From Agrobacterium vitis (GTDB taxonomy: Bacteria; Pseudomonadota; Alphaproteobacteria; Rhizobiales; Rhizobiaceae), in NCBI RefSeq assembly GCF_014926405.1, contig NZ_JACXXJ020000003.1:1347001-1411000 (forward strand): a DNA stretch of 64,000 bases, in the 5' to 3' direction. Position 1 is the stretch's first letter; every line of letters begins with the position of its first letter. The notes under the pieces are model-generated. The model made no database searches. It had not been told where the DNA came from and saw only the letters and a program-made list of their open reading frames with translations. This document shows, one piece after another, positions 17,557 to 26,592 of the stretch. The position numbers and the translations under genes are program-made.

Positions 17557-18749
17557 AGACCGCGATCGTCAACATTGGCAAGATAGTGTCCGGTGATCTG
17601 GCCGCTCCCTTCGTGGCCGGGGATGGCCTTTTGATGGAAGATGGGCGCATCGCCGAAATTGGAAGCCTCGATGCCGCACAGATCGAGGCTGCTGATGTGG
17701 TCATCGATGCCGACGGCGCGGTCGCGATTCCCGGGCTCATCGATTCCCACGTCCATATCACCTTCGGCGACTACACGCCGCGGCAAAAGACGGTCGGCTA
17801 TCTCGAAAGCTATGTTCATGGCGGTGTCACGTCATCGGTCTCCGCCTCGGAGGTGCATGTTCCCGGCCGGCCCAAAGATCCTGCGGGTGTGAAGGCGCTC
17901 GCTGTCGCGGCCATGAAGTGTTTCGAGACATTCCGGCCAGGTGGCATGCGCGTTCATGCAGGCGCGGTCATATTGGAACCCGGCCTCACGGCCGCCGACA
18001 TGGTGGAGTTACGTTCCCTGGGGCTGCGTTATGCGAAGGCCGGGTTCGGGGCGTTCGCCACTCCGTTCGACTATGCATCCCTGGTCAAGGCGGCTCGAGA
18101 TGCCGGGCTCATTACGATGGCGCATACCGGCGGAGCATCTATACCCGGGTCCTCCGGAATTTGGGCGGAACACATTCTTGCAATGAACCCCCATGTTTCG
18201 TTTCACGTCAATGGCGGTCCGATAGCAATGCCCGAAGCGGGCTTCGAACGGCTGGTATGCGAATCTGAAGTTGCCTTGCAGATCTGCACCGCGGGAAACC
18301 TGCGTACCGCCCTGCTTGTGGCCGATCTTGCGACGAAACATGACAAGCTCGACCGACTTTTGATCGCCACCGATACGCCCACCGGAAGCGGGATCATGCC
18401 GCTCGGAATGCTGTATACGATCAGCCATCTTTGCGCGCTGAGTGATATGCCCCCGGAAATTGCGATTGCAGCCGCAACCGGAAACAATGCGAGGGTTTTC
18501 GGGCTTTCTTCCGGCATACTGGCTGTGGGCCGAGATGCGGATGTCGTGCTGGTCGATGCGGGCGCAGGCGGATCGCAGACGGATGCTTTGGCAGCGTTGC
18601 GAAACGGCGACATACCTGCCGTGTGCGCGGTCGTTACGGATGGCGTTCCCCGTTTTGTCGGGCGCAGCCGAAACACGCCAGCCGGCCAGCGCAACGTTCG
18701 CACGGCGTCCAGCCGCATCGTCAATCTTTTCGATCACACGGGACATTGA
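17553..18749 (+). CDS. Enamidase-like cyclic amidohydrolase
   Basis: A 398-residue amidohydrolase-superfamily enzyme; GTG start in GTGA overlap with the previous gene and a GGGAGG ribosome site. Metal-binding positions visible are His66 and His68 (DSHVH), His191 (MAHTGG), His218 (FHVNGGP) and Asp274 (ATDTPTGSG). The general build and several segments (NIGKIVSGD, DYTPRQK, PGRPKD, HTGGASIPGS, HVNGGP, PLGMLYTI) closely resemble enamidase of anaerobic nicotinate fermentation, which opens 1,4,5,6-tetrahydro-6-oxonicotinate. As I recall that enzyme, a metal-bridging glutamate lies where this protein has Lys162; a carboxylated lysine could fill the same role. Here it probably hydrolyses a cyclic amide, imide or enamide; the substrate is unknown. 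Confidence 0.82.
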   Translation: MKTAIVNIGKIVSGDLAAPFVAGDGLLMEDGRIAEIGSLDAAQIEAADVVIDADGAVAIPGLIDSHVHITFGDYTPRQKTVGYLESYVHGGVTSSVSASEVHVPGRPKDPAGVKALAVAAMKCFETFRPGGMRVHAGAVILEPGLTAADMVELRSLGLRYAKAGFGAFATPFDYASLVKAARDAGLITMAHTGGASIPGSSGIWAEHILAMNPHVSFHVNGGPIAMPEAGFERLVCESEVALQICTAGNLRTALLVADLATKHDKLDRLLIATDTPTGSGIMPLGMLYTISHLCALSDMPPEIAIAAATGNNARVFGLSSGILAVGRDADVVLVDAGAGGSQTDALAALRNGDIPAVCAVVTDGVPRFVGRSRNTPAGQRNVRTASSRIVNLFDHTGH

Positions 18750-18789
18750 ACCTCGTCGCTTTTTGCCCCGCAAGCAGCCAGGAGCAACC

Positions 18790-19473
18790 ATGCCTGCCGA
18801 TGCCGTTCTCTTCTCTGAAATGACGCCCCAGCCGGATTGGGAAGATACCTTCAACACGTGGTACGACACGGAGCACATCCCGATTCGGATGAAAGTCCCA
18901 GGTTTCGAGGGCGCGCAGCGCTATCGCGATATCGCAGGCGGCGGATATCTTGCCGTGTATGACATGGCTGCGCCCGAAGTGCTCGAAAGCGCTGAATATC
19001 TGCAGATCAAGAACAGCCCTTCAGAGCAGACCGCCTCCATGCTGGGATCGGTGTCCGGCTTCACCCGCTATACAGGCAAGCTAATCGGCTTGCAGATGCG
19101 GCCGCAGGTGGAGGACGTGGACATGCTTCTCTCATCACCATTCCTGTATGCGGTCTTCTTCAGCGTTCCCGCAGACAGCGAGGCGGATTTCAACGCGTGG
19201 TACGACGCTGAACACGTCCCCATGCTGCTTGGCTGCGCCGAATGGCTCGGATGTCGGCGCTATCGGATCGTGTCGGGCGCTCCCGAAAACTTCACCCATA
19301 TCGCCCTGCACCATCTGAAGGACCTGTCGGCACTCGACAGCCCGGAACGGGCGCGTGCGCGAAGGACAGAGTGGCGCGACCGGCTCGCGTCCAACGACTG
19401 GTTCAAGGGAAGCTATGGTACGTTTGCCCGTCATGGCGAGCGGTTTATCGGGGACGCCCCGCAGTTATCCTGA
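18790..19473 (+). CDS. Duplicated dimeric alpha-beta barrel protein (EthD/DUF4286-like)
   Basis: A 227-residue protein started at ATG 18790 (ribosome site CAGGAGC); the longer frame from 18442 only overlaps the previous gene. It has two similar halves: FNTWYDTEHIPIRMKVPGF near residue 18 and FNAWYDAEHVPMLLGCAEW near 136, each with the WYD-EH signature of small ferredoxin-fold barrels, so it is an internal duplication. Such proteins act as monooxygenase partners, isomerases or decarboxylases in catabolic operons. Its place between the amidohydrolase and a FAD monooxygenase suggests it acts in the same pathway; the reaction is unknown. Confidence 0.75.
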   Translation: MPADAVLFSEMTPQPDWEDTFNTWYDTEHIPIRMKVPGFEGAQRYRDIAGGGYLAVYDMAAPEVLESAEYLQIKNSPSEQTASMLGSVSGFTRYTGKLIGLQMRPQVEDVDMLLSSPFLYAVFFSVPADSEADFNAWYDAEHVPMLLGCAEWLGCRRYRIVSGAPENFTHIALHHLKDLSALDSPERARARRTEWRDRLASNDWFKGSYGTFARHGERFIGDAPQLS

Positions 19474-19546
19474 CGCAGTTTCTTCGTCATCGCCGCGGAT
19501 GCCCGCCGTACCGGCCATCGCGATCATTTTAGAAGGCAAAGTGAGA

Positions 19547-20761
19547 ATGGATAATCGTATCGTTATCGTCGGCGCTGGACCGGCAGGTCTCGTGACCGCG
19601 CTGACCCTCGTGAAGGCAGGCCTACCCGTTCTGGTTATCGAACGAAACGCCACGCTGCTGGACGATCCGCGTGCGGCGACGATCCATCCCGCGACGCTCG
19701 ATATTCTGGACGAGTTGGGCATCGTGGACAAGGTGAAGGAGGAAGGGCTGTACGCGCCGGTCTTCCAGTTCTGGGACCGCCCGTCGGGCGCGATGGTCGC
19801 CGAGTTCGATCATGCGTTGCTGAAGGGAGAGACCCGCCACCCCTATGTTATTCAGTGTGAACAGTTCAAGCTGTCGCGTATCGTCTGCGATCTTATTTCC
19901 GCCAATGCGCTTGCCGAGATTCGTTTCAATGCGAATGTCCAGGAGATCGCGGTTGTCGATGAAGGCAAGGTCCGCCTGACGGTTTCGACGCCCGAAGGAA
20001 ATGAGACGATCGAAACGCCCTGGCTGATCGGTTGCGACGGCGGTCGCAGCACCGTGCGCAAGTCGGCGGGCATCGAATTTGGTGGCTTCACGTGGCCGGA
20101 GCGTTTCGTGGTCATCACCACGCCCTTCGATTTCGCGGCAGAGCATGGCTATAGCTATCGCAGCTACTTCGCCGATCCCGACGAATGGTGCAATTGCTTC
20201 AAGGTGAGCGGCTATGACGGGGTGGCGTTGTGGCGTACTGTATTTCCGGCCGATCCGGCCATCGGCGATGACGAGTTGCTCAGCCGGCAATTCGCCGAGC
20301 AGAAGCTTCAGCGCTTCTTTCCCAAAAGCTCGCCCTACGAGGTCGTTCATCACAATATCTACACGGTTCATCAGCGCGTCGCGGAGACCTTCCGGAAGGG
20401 CCGTGTTCTCCTCGCCGGGGATTCGGCCCATATCAACAATCCGATCGGCGGGATGGGGTTGAACGGCGGCGTGCAGGACGCCTTCAGCCTGGGGCAGAAG
20501 CTTGCGACCGTTATCAGAGCAGAAGCTGGCGAGCACGTTCTCGACCTTTACGATTTTCAGCGCCGCACGATCACCACGAAATTCGTTCAGGAACAGTCGA
20601 TCCAGAATAAGAAGCGGCTTGAGGCGAAAGACGCCGATGTGCGCCAGCGTAATCTCGATGAACTCCGGTCGATTGCCGCCGATGCAAAGCTCGCCAAGGA
20701 GTTCCTGATGCGAACCTCGATGATCGCTGCACAGCGCGCGGCCAACGCGCTCACCTTGTAG
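19547..20761 (+). CDS. Short class A FAD-dependent aromatic hydroxylase
   Basis: A 404-residue flavoprotein monooxygenase from ATG 19547. The FAD/NAD(P)H motifs are GAGPAG at 9-14, a central GCDGGRSTVRK and GDSAHINNPIGGMGLNGG near residue 285. It belongs with the para-hydroxybenzoate/MhpA-type hydroxylases but lacks the C-terminal thioredoxin-like domain of 550-600-residue members. It is the only clear oxygenase of the operon, so it probably hydroxylates an aromatic or N-heterocyclic ring before or after ring hydrolysis by the enamidase-like enzyme (inference). Confidence 0.88.
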   Translation: MDNRIVIVGAGPAGLVTALTLVKAGLPVLVIERNATLLDDPRAATIHPATLDILDELGIVDKVKEEGLYAPVFQFWDRPSGAMVAEFDHALLKGETRHPYVIQCEQFKLSRIVCDLISANALAEIRFNANVQEIAVVDEGKVRLTVSTPEGNETIETPWLIGCDGGRSTVRKSAGIEFGGFTWPERFVVITTPFDFAAEHGYSYRSYFADPDEWCNCFKVSGYDGVALWRTVFPADPAIGDDELLSRQFAEQKLQRFFPKSSPYEVVHHNIYTVHQRVAETFRKGRVLLAGDSAHINNPIGGMGLNGGVQDAFSLGQKLATVIRAEAGEHVLDLYDFQRRTITTKFVQEQSIQNKKRLEAKDADVRQRNLDELRSIAADAKLAKEFLMRTSMIAAQRAANALTL

Positions 20762-20804
20762 CCGTAACTCGTACTCACAGACAAATAAAGAAAAGGGGAA
20801 TGAC

Positions 20805-21785
20805 ATGAAAATAACGAGCAAATTTACTTACATCGCCGCCATGCTGGTCCTTTGCGCAGGCTCCGCCCATGGCGCGGAAACGTTCCGCTATGGAACCGTC
20901 GCCATCAAGGGAGATGCCGGTTTCGTATACATGGGCACGCAACCCGGCATCACCAAAAAATATGGTGCCGACATCGACCTGCAAGCTTTTCAGGGTGACG
21001 CTATTCTTTTGAAAGCGCTTATCGCCGGCCAGATCGACGCCTATATCGGCAATCCTGGCGGTCCGATGATTGCCGCAAGCAAGGGCGCGAACATCAAGAT
21101 CGTGGGATGCCCGTGGCCCGGACTTACCTATGCCCTCTACACGAAATCCGATGTCGGGTCGGTCGCGGACCTGCGCGGCAAGACGATCGGCGTTTCCGCT
21201 CCAGGAGCGTTGCCCGACCTTTTTGCCAAAGCAGTGGTCATGTCGGCCGGCATGACCGCTAGTGACGTGAAATTTACCGTATCAGGCAGCGATGCCGAAC
21301 GCGTGGCGGCGGTTGCCGCTGGCGTTACCGCTGCCGCACCCAGCTCAAGCGAATTCACCGCCAAGGCTGCGAGCCTTGGTCTGAAGCAATTGGTCCATGC
21401 TCGCGATATCGTTCCCAAGTATATACGGTTCTGCATCATGACGCGCGGCGACCTGCTCAAGAGCGAGCCCGGTCGGGTCGAAGCCTTCCTTGCGGCGCAG
21501 ATCGATGGTTTTTCGAAAGCCCTCAATGACAAGAAGGCGATGACGGAACTGTCTTTCGAAAAAGCCAACCTGCCGAAGGACGATCCTTCGCCGGAGCTGA
21601 TCTACAACGAGGTGACGCAGTATAATGCTGTCGATCCCACTATGGCCGTAAACGTCGAAAACCTGGCCTGGATGCGGGATCTGCTAGTGAAGACAGGCAA
21701 CATCAAAGGTGATTTCGACCCCGCGACCATGGTCGATACGGCTGTGCTGACAAAGGCCCGTGCTCTTGCCTCCAGCAAGCAGTAG
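20805..21785 (+). CDS. ABC transporter substrate-binding protein (SsuA/TauA/NMT1 type)
   Basis: A 326-residue periplasmic binding protein with an N-terminal signal peptide (KITSKFTYIAAMLVLCAGSA, cleavage near HGA-E) and a good GGGGAA ribosome site. Type II binding-protein features follow: GITKKYGADIDLQAF, GQIDAYIGNPGGPMIA, LRGKTIGVSAPGA. This subgroup binds sulfonates, nitrates, pyrimidine precursors and various aromatic or heterocyclic compounds. It is followed by its ATPase and permease genes, so the operon imports its own substrate. Confidence 0.9.
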   Translation: MKITSKFTYIAAMLVLCAGSAHGAETFRYGTVAIKGDAGFVYMGTQPGITKKYGADIDLQAFQGDAILLKALIAGQIDAYIGNPGGPMIAASKGANIKIVGCPWPGLTYALYTKSDVGSVADLRGKTIGVSAPGALPDLFAKAVVMSAGMTASDVKFTVSGSDAERVAAVAAGVTAAAPSSSEFTAKAASLGLKQLVHARDIVPKYIRFCIMTRGDLLKSEPGRVEAFLAAQIDGFSKALNDKKAMTELSFEKANLPKDDPSPELIYNEVTQYNAVDPTMAVNVENLAWMRDLLVKTGNIKGDFDPATMVDTAVLTKARALASSKQ

Positions 21786-21800
21786 GCCGGAGGATTAACA

Positions 21801-22595
21801 GTGTCACTTGTCCAACTGCAGAATGTCGCCAAGACCTTCCTCACGAAGGTCGGCGGCAGCAAAAGGAGTGTCGAGGCTCTCCGCGGAGTTTCGTTCAACG
21901 TCGAAAGGGGAGAGATACTAGCTATCACGGGGGCAAGTGGCTGCGGGAAGACCACGTTGCTGAGAATTATCATGGGCTTGGAACAACTGACGACGGGCGC
22001 GGTGTTTGTCGGCGGCAGACACGTTGATGGATGTGGTTACGACCGAGGGCTGGTCTTTCAGCATGCGGAATTGCTTCCGTGGCGCAACGCGCTGAAGAAC
22101 GTCGCCTTCGGCCTGGAACTAAAGGGCGTGGCTACTCCCGAGCGCGAAGTCGCGGCTCGCGAGTTCCTCGAACTTGTCGGCCTCGGCAATGCTGCCGATC
22201 GTCTGCCTCACCAGCTTTCGGGCGGGATGAAACAGCGCGTCGGGATTGCGAGGGCGCTGGCCATTCAGCCGGAAGTCCTGCTGATGGACGAGCCGTTCGG
22301 CGCGCTGGATGCCCAGACCCGCGAAGGTTTGCAGGACGAGCTCATGGAGATACAGACGAAGACGCAGCAGACCGTTATCATCGTCACCCACGATCTAGAC
22401 GAAGCGGTGCTGCTGGCCGACAGGGTCGTCGTCATGGAAAAAGGGGTGGTGAAGGAAATCCTCAATATCAAGCTGCCGCGACCGAGGCCGAGTCTTGCGG
22501 CTCTAAGGGGCAATCCCGAATTTGGCGACAAGCGGTTGCGCCTCTGGGAGCTTCTCAGACAGGGCAAAGGAAAGCAGGAAGGCAGAGCATCATGA
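21801..22595 (+). CDS. ABC transporter ATP-binding protein (SsuB/TauB type)
   Basis: A 264-residue ATPase starting at GTG 21801, preceded by GGAGG. The Walker A is GASGCGKTT (about residues 45-53), the signature LSGGMKQRVGIARAL, the Walker B VLLMDEPFGALD and the switch histidine is in VTHDLDEAV. It sits 15 bp after the binding-protein gene and overlaps the permease by ATGA. It energises the importer at the inner membrane. Confidence 0.93.
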   Translation: MSLVQLQNVAKTFLTKVGGSKRSVEALRGVSFNVERGEILAITGASGCGKTTLLRIIMGLEQLTTGAVFVGGRHVDGCGYDRGLVFQHAELLPWRNALKNVAFGLELKGVATPEREVAAREFLELVGLGNAADRLPHQLSGGMKQRVGIARALAIQPEVLLMDEPFGALDAQTREGLQDELMEIQTKTQQTVIIVTHDLDEAVLLADRVVVMEKGVVKEILNIKLPRPRPSLAALRGNPEFGDKRLRLWELLRQGKGKQEGRAS

Positions 22596-23404
22596 CGATG
22601 GAGACAAACAGTCCTAAAGCGCGTAGTCCGTTGTTTTCGGCCGCCCGGGCCTCCTTGGATCGCCGGTTGCTCACAATTTTCTCATTGGTCGTCTTCTTTG
22701 CGTTCTGGGAAATGTTTGGGCGACAGATCAATCCGTTGTTCGGATCATATCCATCGGCAATCGCTGAAAAGCTCGTGGAAATGACGCTCAACGGCCGTTT
22801 GCCGACGGCATTCTTTCAAAGCATGCAGGTCTTCTTCTTGGGGTTTGCGATTGCCACGCTTAGCGGCATAAGTCTCGGCCTAGTGCTTGGTCGGTCGCGT
22901 TCGCTTGAAGCTCTGTTTGGTTTCTATCTGACCGCCGGAAACTCGATGCCGATGATCGCAGTCGTGCCCCTGTTCATCCTGTGGTTCGGTCTCGGTTTCG
23001 GCGTGAAAGTCGCGATTATCGCCGCCCTTTCCTTTTTCCCTATCTGCATCAGCACCTGGGACGGCGTGCGATCGGTTCCCAAATCCCTGGTTGAGGTCGG
23101 AAGATCTTTTGTTGGCTCACGTTCGGCGATCCTCTTCAAGATTGTGCTACCGGCTTCGGTGCCATCGATCATGGCCGGCCTCCGGCTTGCCGTCGGCAAG
23201 GGTGTTATCGCACTCGTAATCGCGGAGTTCCTGACATCATTGTCCGGACTTGGAGGGATCATCCTCAGCGCAGCAAACAACTTCGACACCGCCGAAATGC
23301 TGGCTCCCATCGTGGTTCTGCTGGCTTTCGCTGTCGCGTTGAATGCGGTAATGCTGAGGCTGGAGCGGTTCTTGGCACCGTGGCATCTCGAGGTGACGGG
23401 GTAA
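22592..23404 (+). CDS. ABC transporter permease (SsuC/TauC type)
   Basis: A 270-residue inner-membrane permease from ATG 22592, overlapping the ATPase stop. About six membrane segments are visible (LTIFSLVVFFAFWEMFG first, PIVVLLAFAVALNAVML last). The EAA-loop that contacts the ATPase is recognisable around VEVGRSFVGSRSAILFKIVL. It is the last gene of the operon; the next 640 bp are non-coding. Confidence 0.92.
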   Translation: MTMETNSPKARSPLFSAARASLDRRLLTIFSLVVFFAFWEMFGRQINPLFGSYPSAIAEKLVEMTLNGRLPTAFFQSMQVFFLGFAIATLSGISLGLVLGRSRSLEALFGFYLTAGNSMPMIAVVPLFILWFGLGFGVKVAIIAALSFFPICISTWDGVRSVPKSLVEVGRSFVGSRSAILFKIVLPASVPSIMAGLRLAVGKGVIALVIAEFLTSLSGLGGIILSAANNFDTAEMLAPIVVLLAFAVALNAVMLRLERFLAPWHLEVTG

Positions 23405-24045
23405 GAGGCTCGCCGGCCTCCTGCAACGCCGCCAGGCGCCGATCCGATCCGCGGCAGGGCCTTTTCGCCGCGCCAACTGGCCGGCGTCCTGATGAGGCAT
23501 GAACAGCAGCTTTATTATGGTGGTCGGCAGAAGGCGTCCGAGCGCCACGCACCAGGCGATAGCTTCTCGAAATTCACGATCCGATCTGGGAGGAGCGTGG
23601 ACGACTTTCCCGGCAGCGTTCCGTTCTTGAATGGGACAGGGGATCTTGCCTGTCGTGTTTTCGACGTTGTTCGAAATGTAGAAAGCTCTTGAACCGCTGG
23701 AGCGACAGGACTGGCTCAGTGGGCAACTCGCCGCGGCCCATCTGGGCGTTCGGGGAAAGATCGTTTCGCATCTACGGTCAAACACGCCTCACTAAGAACG
23801 CGTGAAAGACGCGGCCGAAGTGCACTTTCCCTTCTGCGTCGGTCCCTACCGACGCTTCCCTGCCGAACATTCGCTTCGGTCTTGCTCATTTTCTCGACAA
23901 TCTTACGCGTGCGAGATGACAGGACCAAGCCTACAAATTCCGAGACGCTGAGCGGAAACATGGCGGGTTCCCTCAGTTCCTCAAAATTCCAAAACCGCGA
24001 ATGGCAGCAAGCTGGTACGCCTCCGAAGAAGGCCGCATTGTGCTT
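23405..24045. other. Gene-free stretch between the operon and IS66
   Basis: About 640 bp without a recognisable gene. Open frames on the minus strand (within 23237-23961) have arginine-rich, low-similarity translations typical of shadow frames or old remnants. I could not assign any to a family. No clear terminator follows the permease. Confidence 0.4.
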
Positions 24046-24104
24046 GTGAGTGATGCCGTGGATGGTCTGTCTATATAGACGGCAATATAGACGGTGCTTT
24101 AACC

Positions 24105-24533
24105 ATGGACATTATGGATGACCGCCCGGGTCTGGTCAGCCGGATGGAGATTGTCGAGAGGGGTCGACGTCGGCGATTCACGGATGAGGCGAAGCTGGCG
24201 ATCGTGGCGGAAAGTTATAGCGGTCTGCGCCAGGTCACCGCAACGGCAGCGCGTCACGGGATCACGCGCTGGCAGTTGAACGGGTGGCGCAGGGCCGCGC
24301 GTGAAGGAAAGCTTTCCGGGACTTCAGCGGATGGCTTCGTACCGGCACTGATCGTACCGGAGCCCAGTGTCGCAACAGCCGAGCCCGCATCGACTACGCC
24401 CGTGCAGCCCCTCGCAACGAACTGCGGTCGCATGGAAGTCATGAGCGCGAACGGCAGGCGTATCATCGTAGATCGGGATGTCGACGTTGAGGCGTTGCTG
24501 CGGATCATGCGTGGTCTGGAGACGCTGAGATGA
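24105..24533 (+). CDS. tnpA: IS66 accessory protein TnpA
   Basis: A 142-residue protein of the IS66 Orf1 family. A helix-turn-helix of transposase type lies at residues 20-70 (RRRRFTDEAKLAIVAE, ATAARHGITRWQLNGWRR). The C-terminus has MEVMSANGRRIIVDRDVDVE, typical of the family. Its stop overlaps the tnpB start by ATGA. It is needed with TnpB and TnpC for IS66 transposition. Confidence 0.92.
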   Translation: MDIMDDRPGLVSRMEIVERGRRRRFTDEAKLAIVAESYSGLRQVTATAARHGITRWQLNGWRRAAREGKLSGTSADGFVPALIVPEPSVATAEPASTTPVQPLATNCGRMEVMSANGRRIIVDRDVDVEALLRIMRGLETLR

Positions 24534-24880
24534 ACCCATTTCCAATGGGATCAGGGGTCAAGGTGTGGCTGGCGACGGGCCATACCGACATGCGGTGCGG
24601 CTTTCCTTCGTTGGCGCTACGGGTACAGGAAGTCTTGAAGCATGAGCCATTGTCAGGCCACCTGTTCGTCTTCCGGGGTCGCAGATCGGATATTTTGAAG
24701 ATCATTTGGCACGATGGATTGGGCGCTTGTCTGTTTACCCGACGGCTGGAGAAAGGTCGGTTCATTTGGCCGAATGTGGAGGGCGGCGCGGTTGCGATTT
24801 CGCCGGCGCAGCTATCTTATTTGCTTTCCGGGATAGACTGGCGCAACCCGCAAGAAACATGGCGCCCGACGCGGGTTTGA
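24530..24880 (+). CDS. tnpB: IS66 accessory protein TnpB
   Basis: A 116-residue IS66 Orf2-like protein with the family hallmarks MRCGFPSLALRVQEVL, GHLFVFRGRRSDILKIIWHD and LEKGRFIWP. It is intact and of standard length (about 115). It is translationally coupled to tnpA and followed by tnpC 47 bp later. Confidence 0.95.
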   Translation: MNPFPMGSGVKVWLATGHTDMRCGFPSLALRVQEVLKHEPLSGHLFVFRGRRSDILKIIWHDGLGACLFTRRLEKGRFIWPNVEGGAVAISPAQLSYLLSGIDWRNPQETWRPTRV

Positions 24881-24927
24881 GTGCATTTTGCGATTGAATT
24901 TGCCGCCAGGTCTGATTCACTATCACC

Positions 24928-26592
24928 ATGACGACGGCACCGTTCTCCCTTCCTTCGGACCTTGCCAGCGCCCAGGCGGCGCTGCTGGCTGAACGTGAAG
25001 CGCGGTTGCGCAGCGAGGCCGAGCGGGATGCCGCCGTCGCCGAAGCGGCGAATGCCCAAGCCAGGCTCTCCAGCACCGAAGCTTTGATCGCGTATCTGCA
25101 ACTGCAGATCGGAAAACTGGAACGTGAACAATACGGCCCGCGCCGTGAGCGCACCCAGCGGCTTATCGACCAGCTTGAATTGCAACTCGAGGAACTGGTG
25201 GCTGCGGCGACCGAGGATGAACTGGCGGCTGAAGCTGCTGCGGCGAAAGCCCAGACCGTACGTGCCTTCACGCGCAAGCGACCGGTACGCAAGCCCTGGC
25301 CGGATAATATCGAGCGCGAACGCGTCGTCATAGATGCCCCCACGGTTTGCAACGGCTGTGGCAGCTCGCGGCTGTCGAAGCTTGGTGAGGACATTACCGA
25401 GACATTGGAGGAGATCCCCCGCCGCTTCAAGGTGATCGAAACGGTGCGAGAGAAGTTCACTTGCCGTGATTGCGAGGCGATCAGCCAGGCGCCGGCGCCG
25501 TTCTACACCACGCCGCGGGGCTTCCTCGGCCCCAACCTGCTGGCGGCGATCATGTTCGACAAGTTCGCCCAGCACCAGCCGCTGAACAGGCAGGGCCGAC
25601 GCTTCAAATGCGAGGGGATCGATCTGTCGACCCAGACGCTGGCCGATCAGGTCGGCCATGTCAGCGCCGCCGTCAAGCCGCTCTTCGATTTGGTCGAAAG
25701 CCACGTGTTCGAGGCCGAGCGGCTTCACGGCGACGACACGACGATACCGATCCTGGCCAAAGGACAATGCACGACGGGCCGCATATGGACATATGTGCGC
25801 GACGACAAGCCCTTCGCAGGTCCCGCGCCGCCCGCGGCGGTCTTTTACGCCTCCAGCGACCGGCGCGGCGAACATCCGCAAAAACACCTGGCCGAATTCG
25901 AAGGCATTCTGCAGGCCGATTGCTATAACGGCTTCAATCCCTTGTTCGATTGGACGACGAAACAGGTGCCGGTGACGCCTGCCTTCTGCTTTGCCCATGC
26001 GCGCCGAAAGTTCTTCGAACTTGCCGATGTCTCTCGAAACGCCCGTCGGGGCAAAGGTGCAAAACCTATCTCGGCAACTGCGCTGGAGGCGGTGAAGCGG
26101 ATCGACGCCCTTTTTGACATTGAGCGTGACATCAACGGATGGAGCGCCGATGAGCGGCTCGCCGTGCGTCAGGAAAAAAGCAAGCCGCTGCTCGTCGACA
26201 TGGAAGAGTGGCTGCGCCGGGAACGAGAGAGCCTGTCGCGGTCCTCACCCGTGATCGAACCTATCAATTACATGCTGTCGCGCTGGGCCGACTTCGCCCG
26301 ATACGTCGACGATGGCAGAATCTGCATGACGAATAACGCGGCGGAAAGAGCCTTGCGCGGAATTGCCCTGGGGCGCCGAAACTGGACATTCGCCGGTTCC
26401 GAACGCGGTGCGGACCGCGCGGCAGTCATGCTAACCCTGCTCACGACTGCGCGTCTGAACGAAATCGATCCCAAGGCCTGGCTCGCCGACGTGCTCGCAC
26501 GTATCGCAGACACTCCCGTCTCCCGCCTGCATGAATTGCTGCCTTGGAAGTGGAAGGCGCAAAGATCCCCATCTACCCTGGCTGCCGCGTAA
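24928..26592 (+). CDS. tnpC: IS66 transposase TnpC
   Basis: A 554-residue IS66 transposase. It has an N-terminal coiled coil (residues 10-75), a zinc-finger-like segment with CNGCGSS and CRDCEAI (about 145-190), and the DDE catalytic core (LHGDDTTIPIL, LQADCYNGFNPLF, NNAAERALRGIALGRRNW). The length is normal and the frame intact, so the element may be mobile. Confidence 0.96.
   Translation: MTTAPFSLPSDLASAQAALLAEREARLRSEAERDAAVAEAANAQARLSSTEALIAYLQLQIGKLEREQYGPRRERTQRLIDQLELQLEELVAAATEDELAAEAAAAKAQTVRAFTRKRPVRKPWPDNIERERVVIDAPTVCNGCGSSRLSKLGEDITETLEEIPRRFKVIETVREKFTCRDCEAISQAPAPFYTTPRGFLGPNLLAAIMFDKFAQHQPLNRQGRRFKCEGIDLSTQTLADQVGHVSAAVKPLFDLVESHVFEAERLHGDDTTIPILAKGQCTTGRIWTYVRDDKPFAGPAPPAAVFYASSDRRGEHPQKHLAEFEGILQADCYNGFNPLFDWTTKQVPVTPAFCFAHARRKFFELADVSRNARRGKGAKPISATALEAVKRIDALFDIERDINGWSADERLAVRQEKSKPLLVDMEEWLRRERESLSRSSPVIEPINYMLSRWADFARYVDDGRICMTNNAAERALRGIALGRRNWTFAGSERGADRAAVMLTLLTTARLNEIDPKAWLADVLARIADTPVSRLHELLPWKWKAQRSPSTLAAA

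Noticed and set aside
19622..20821. 399-codon minus-strand frame over the FAD hydroxylase
   Set aside because: Complement of a gene with clear FAD motifs; no recognisable protein features.
23405..24045. Possible transposase or dehydrogenase remnants in the gene-free stretch
   Set aside because: Translations in all frames gave only isolated plausible-looking words without an ordered family signature.
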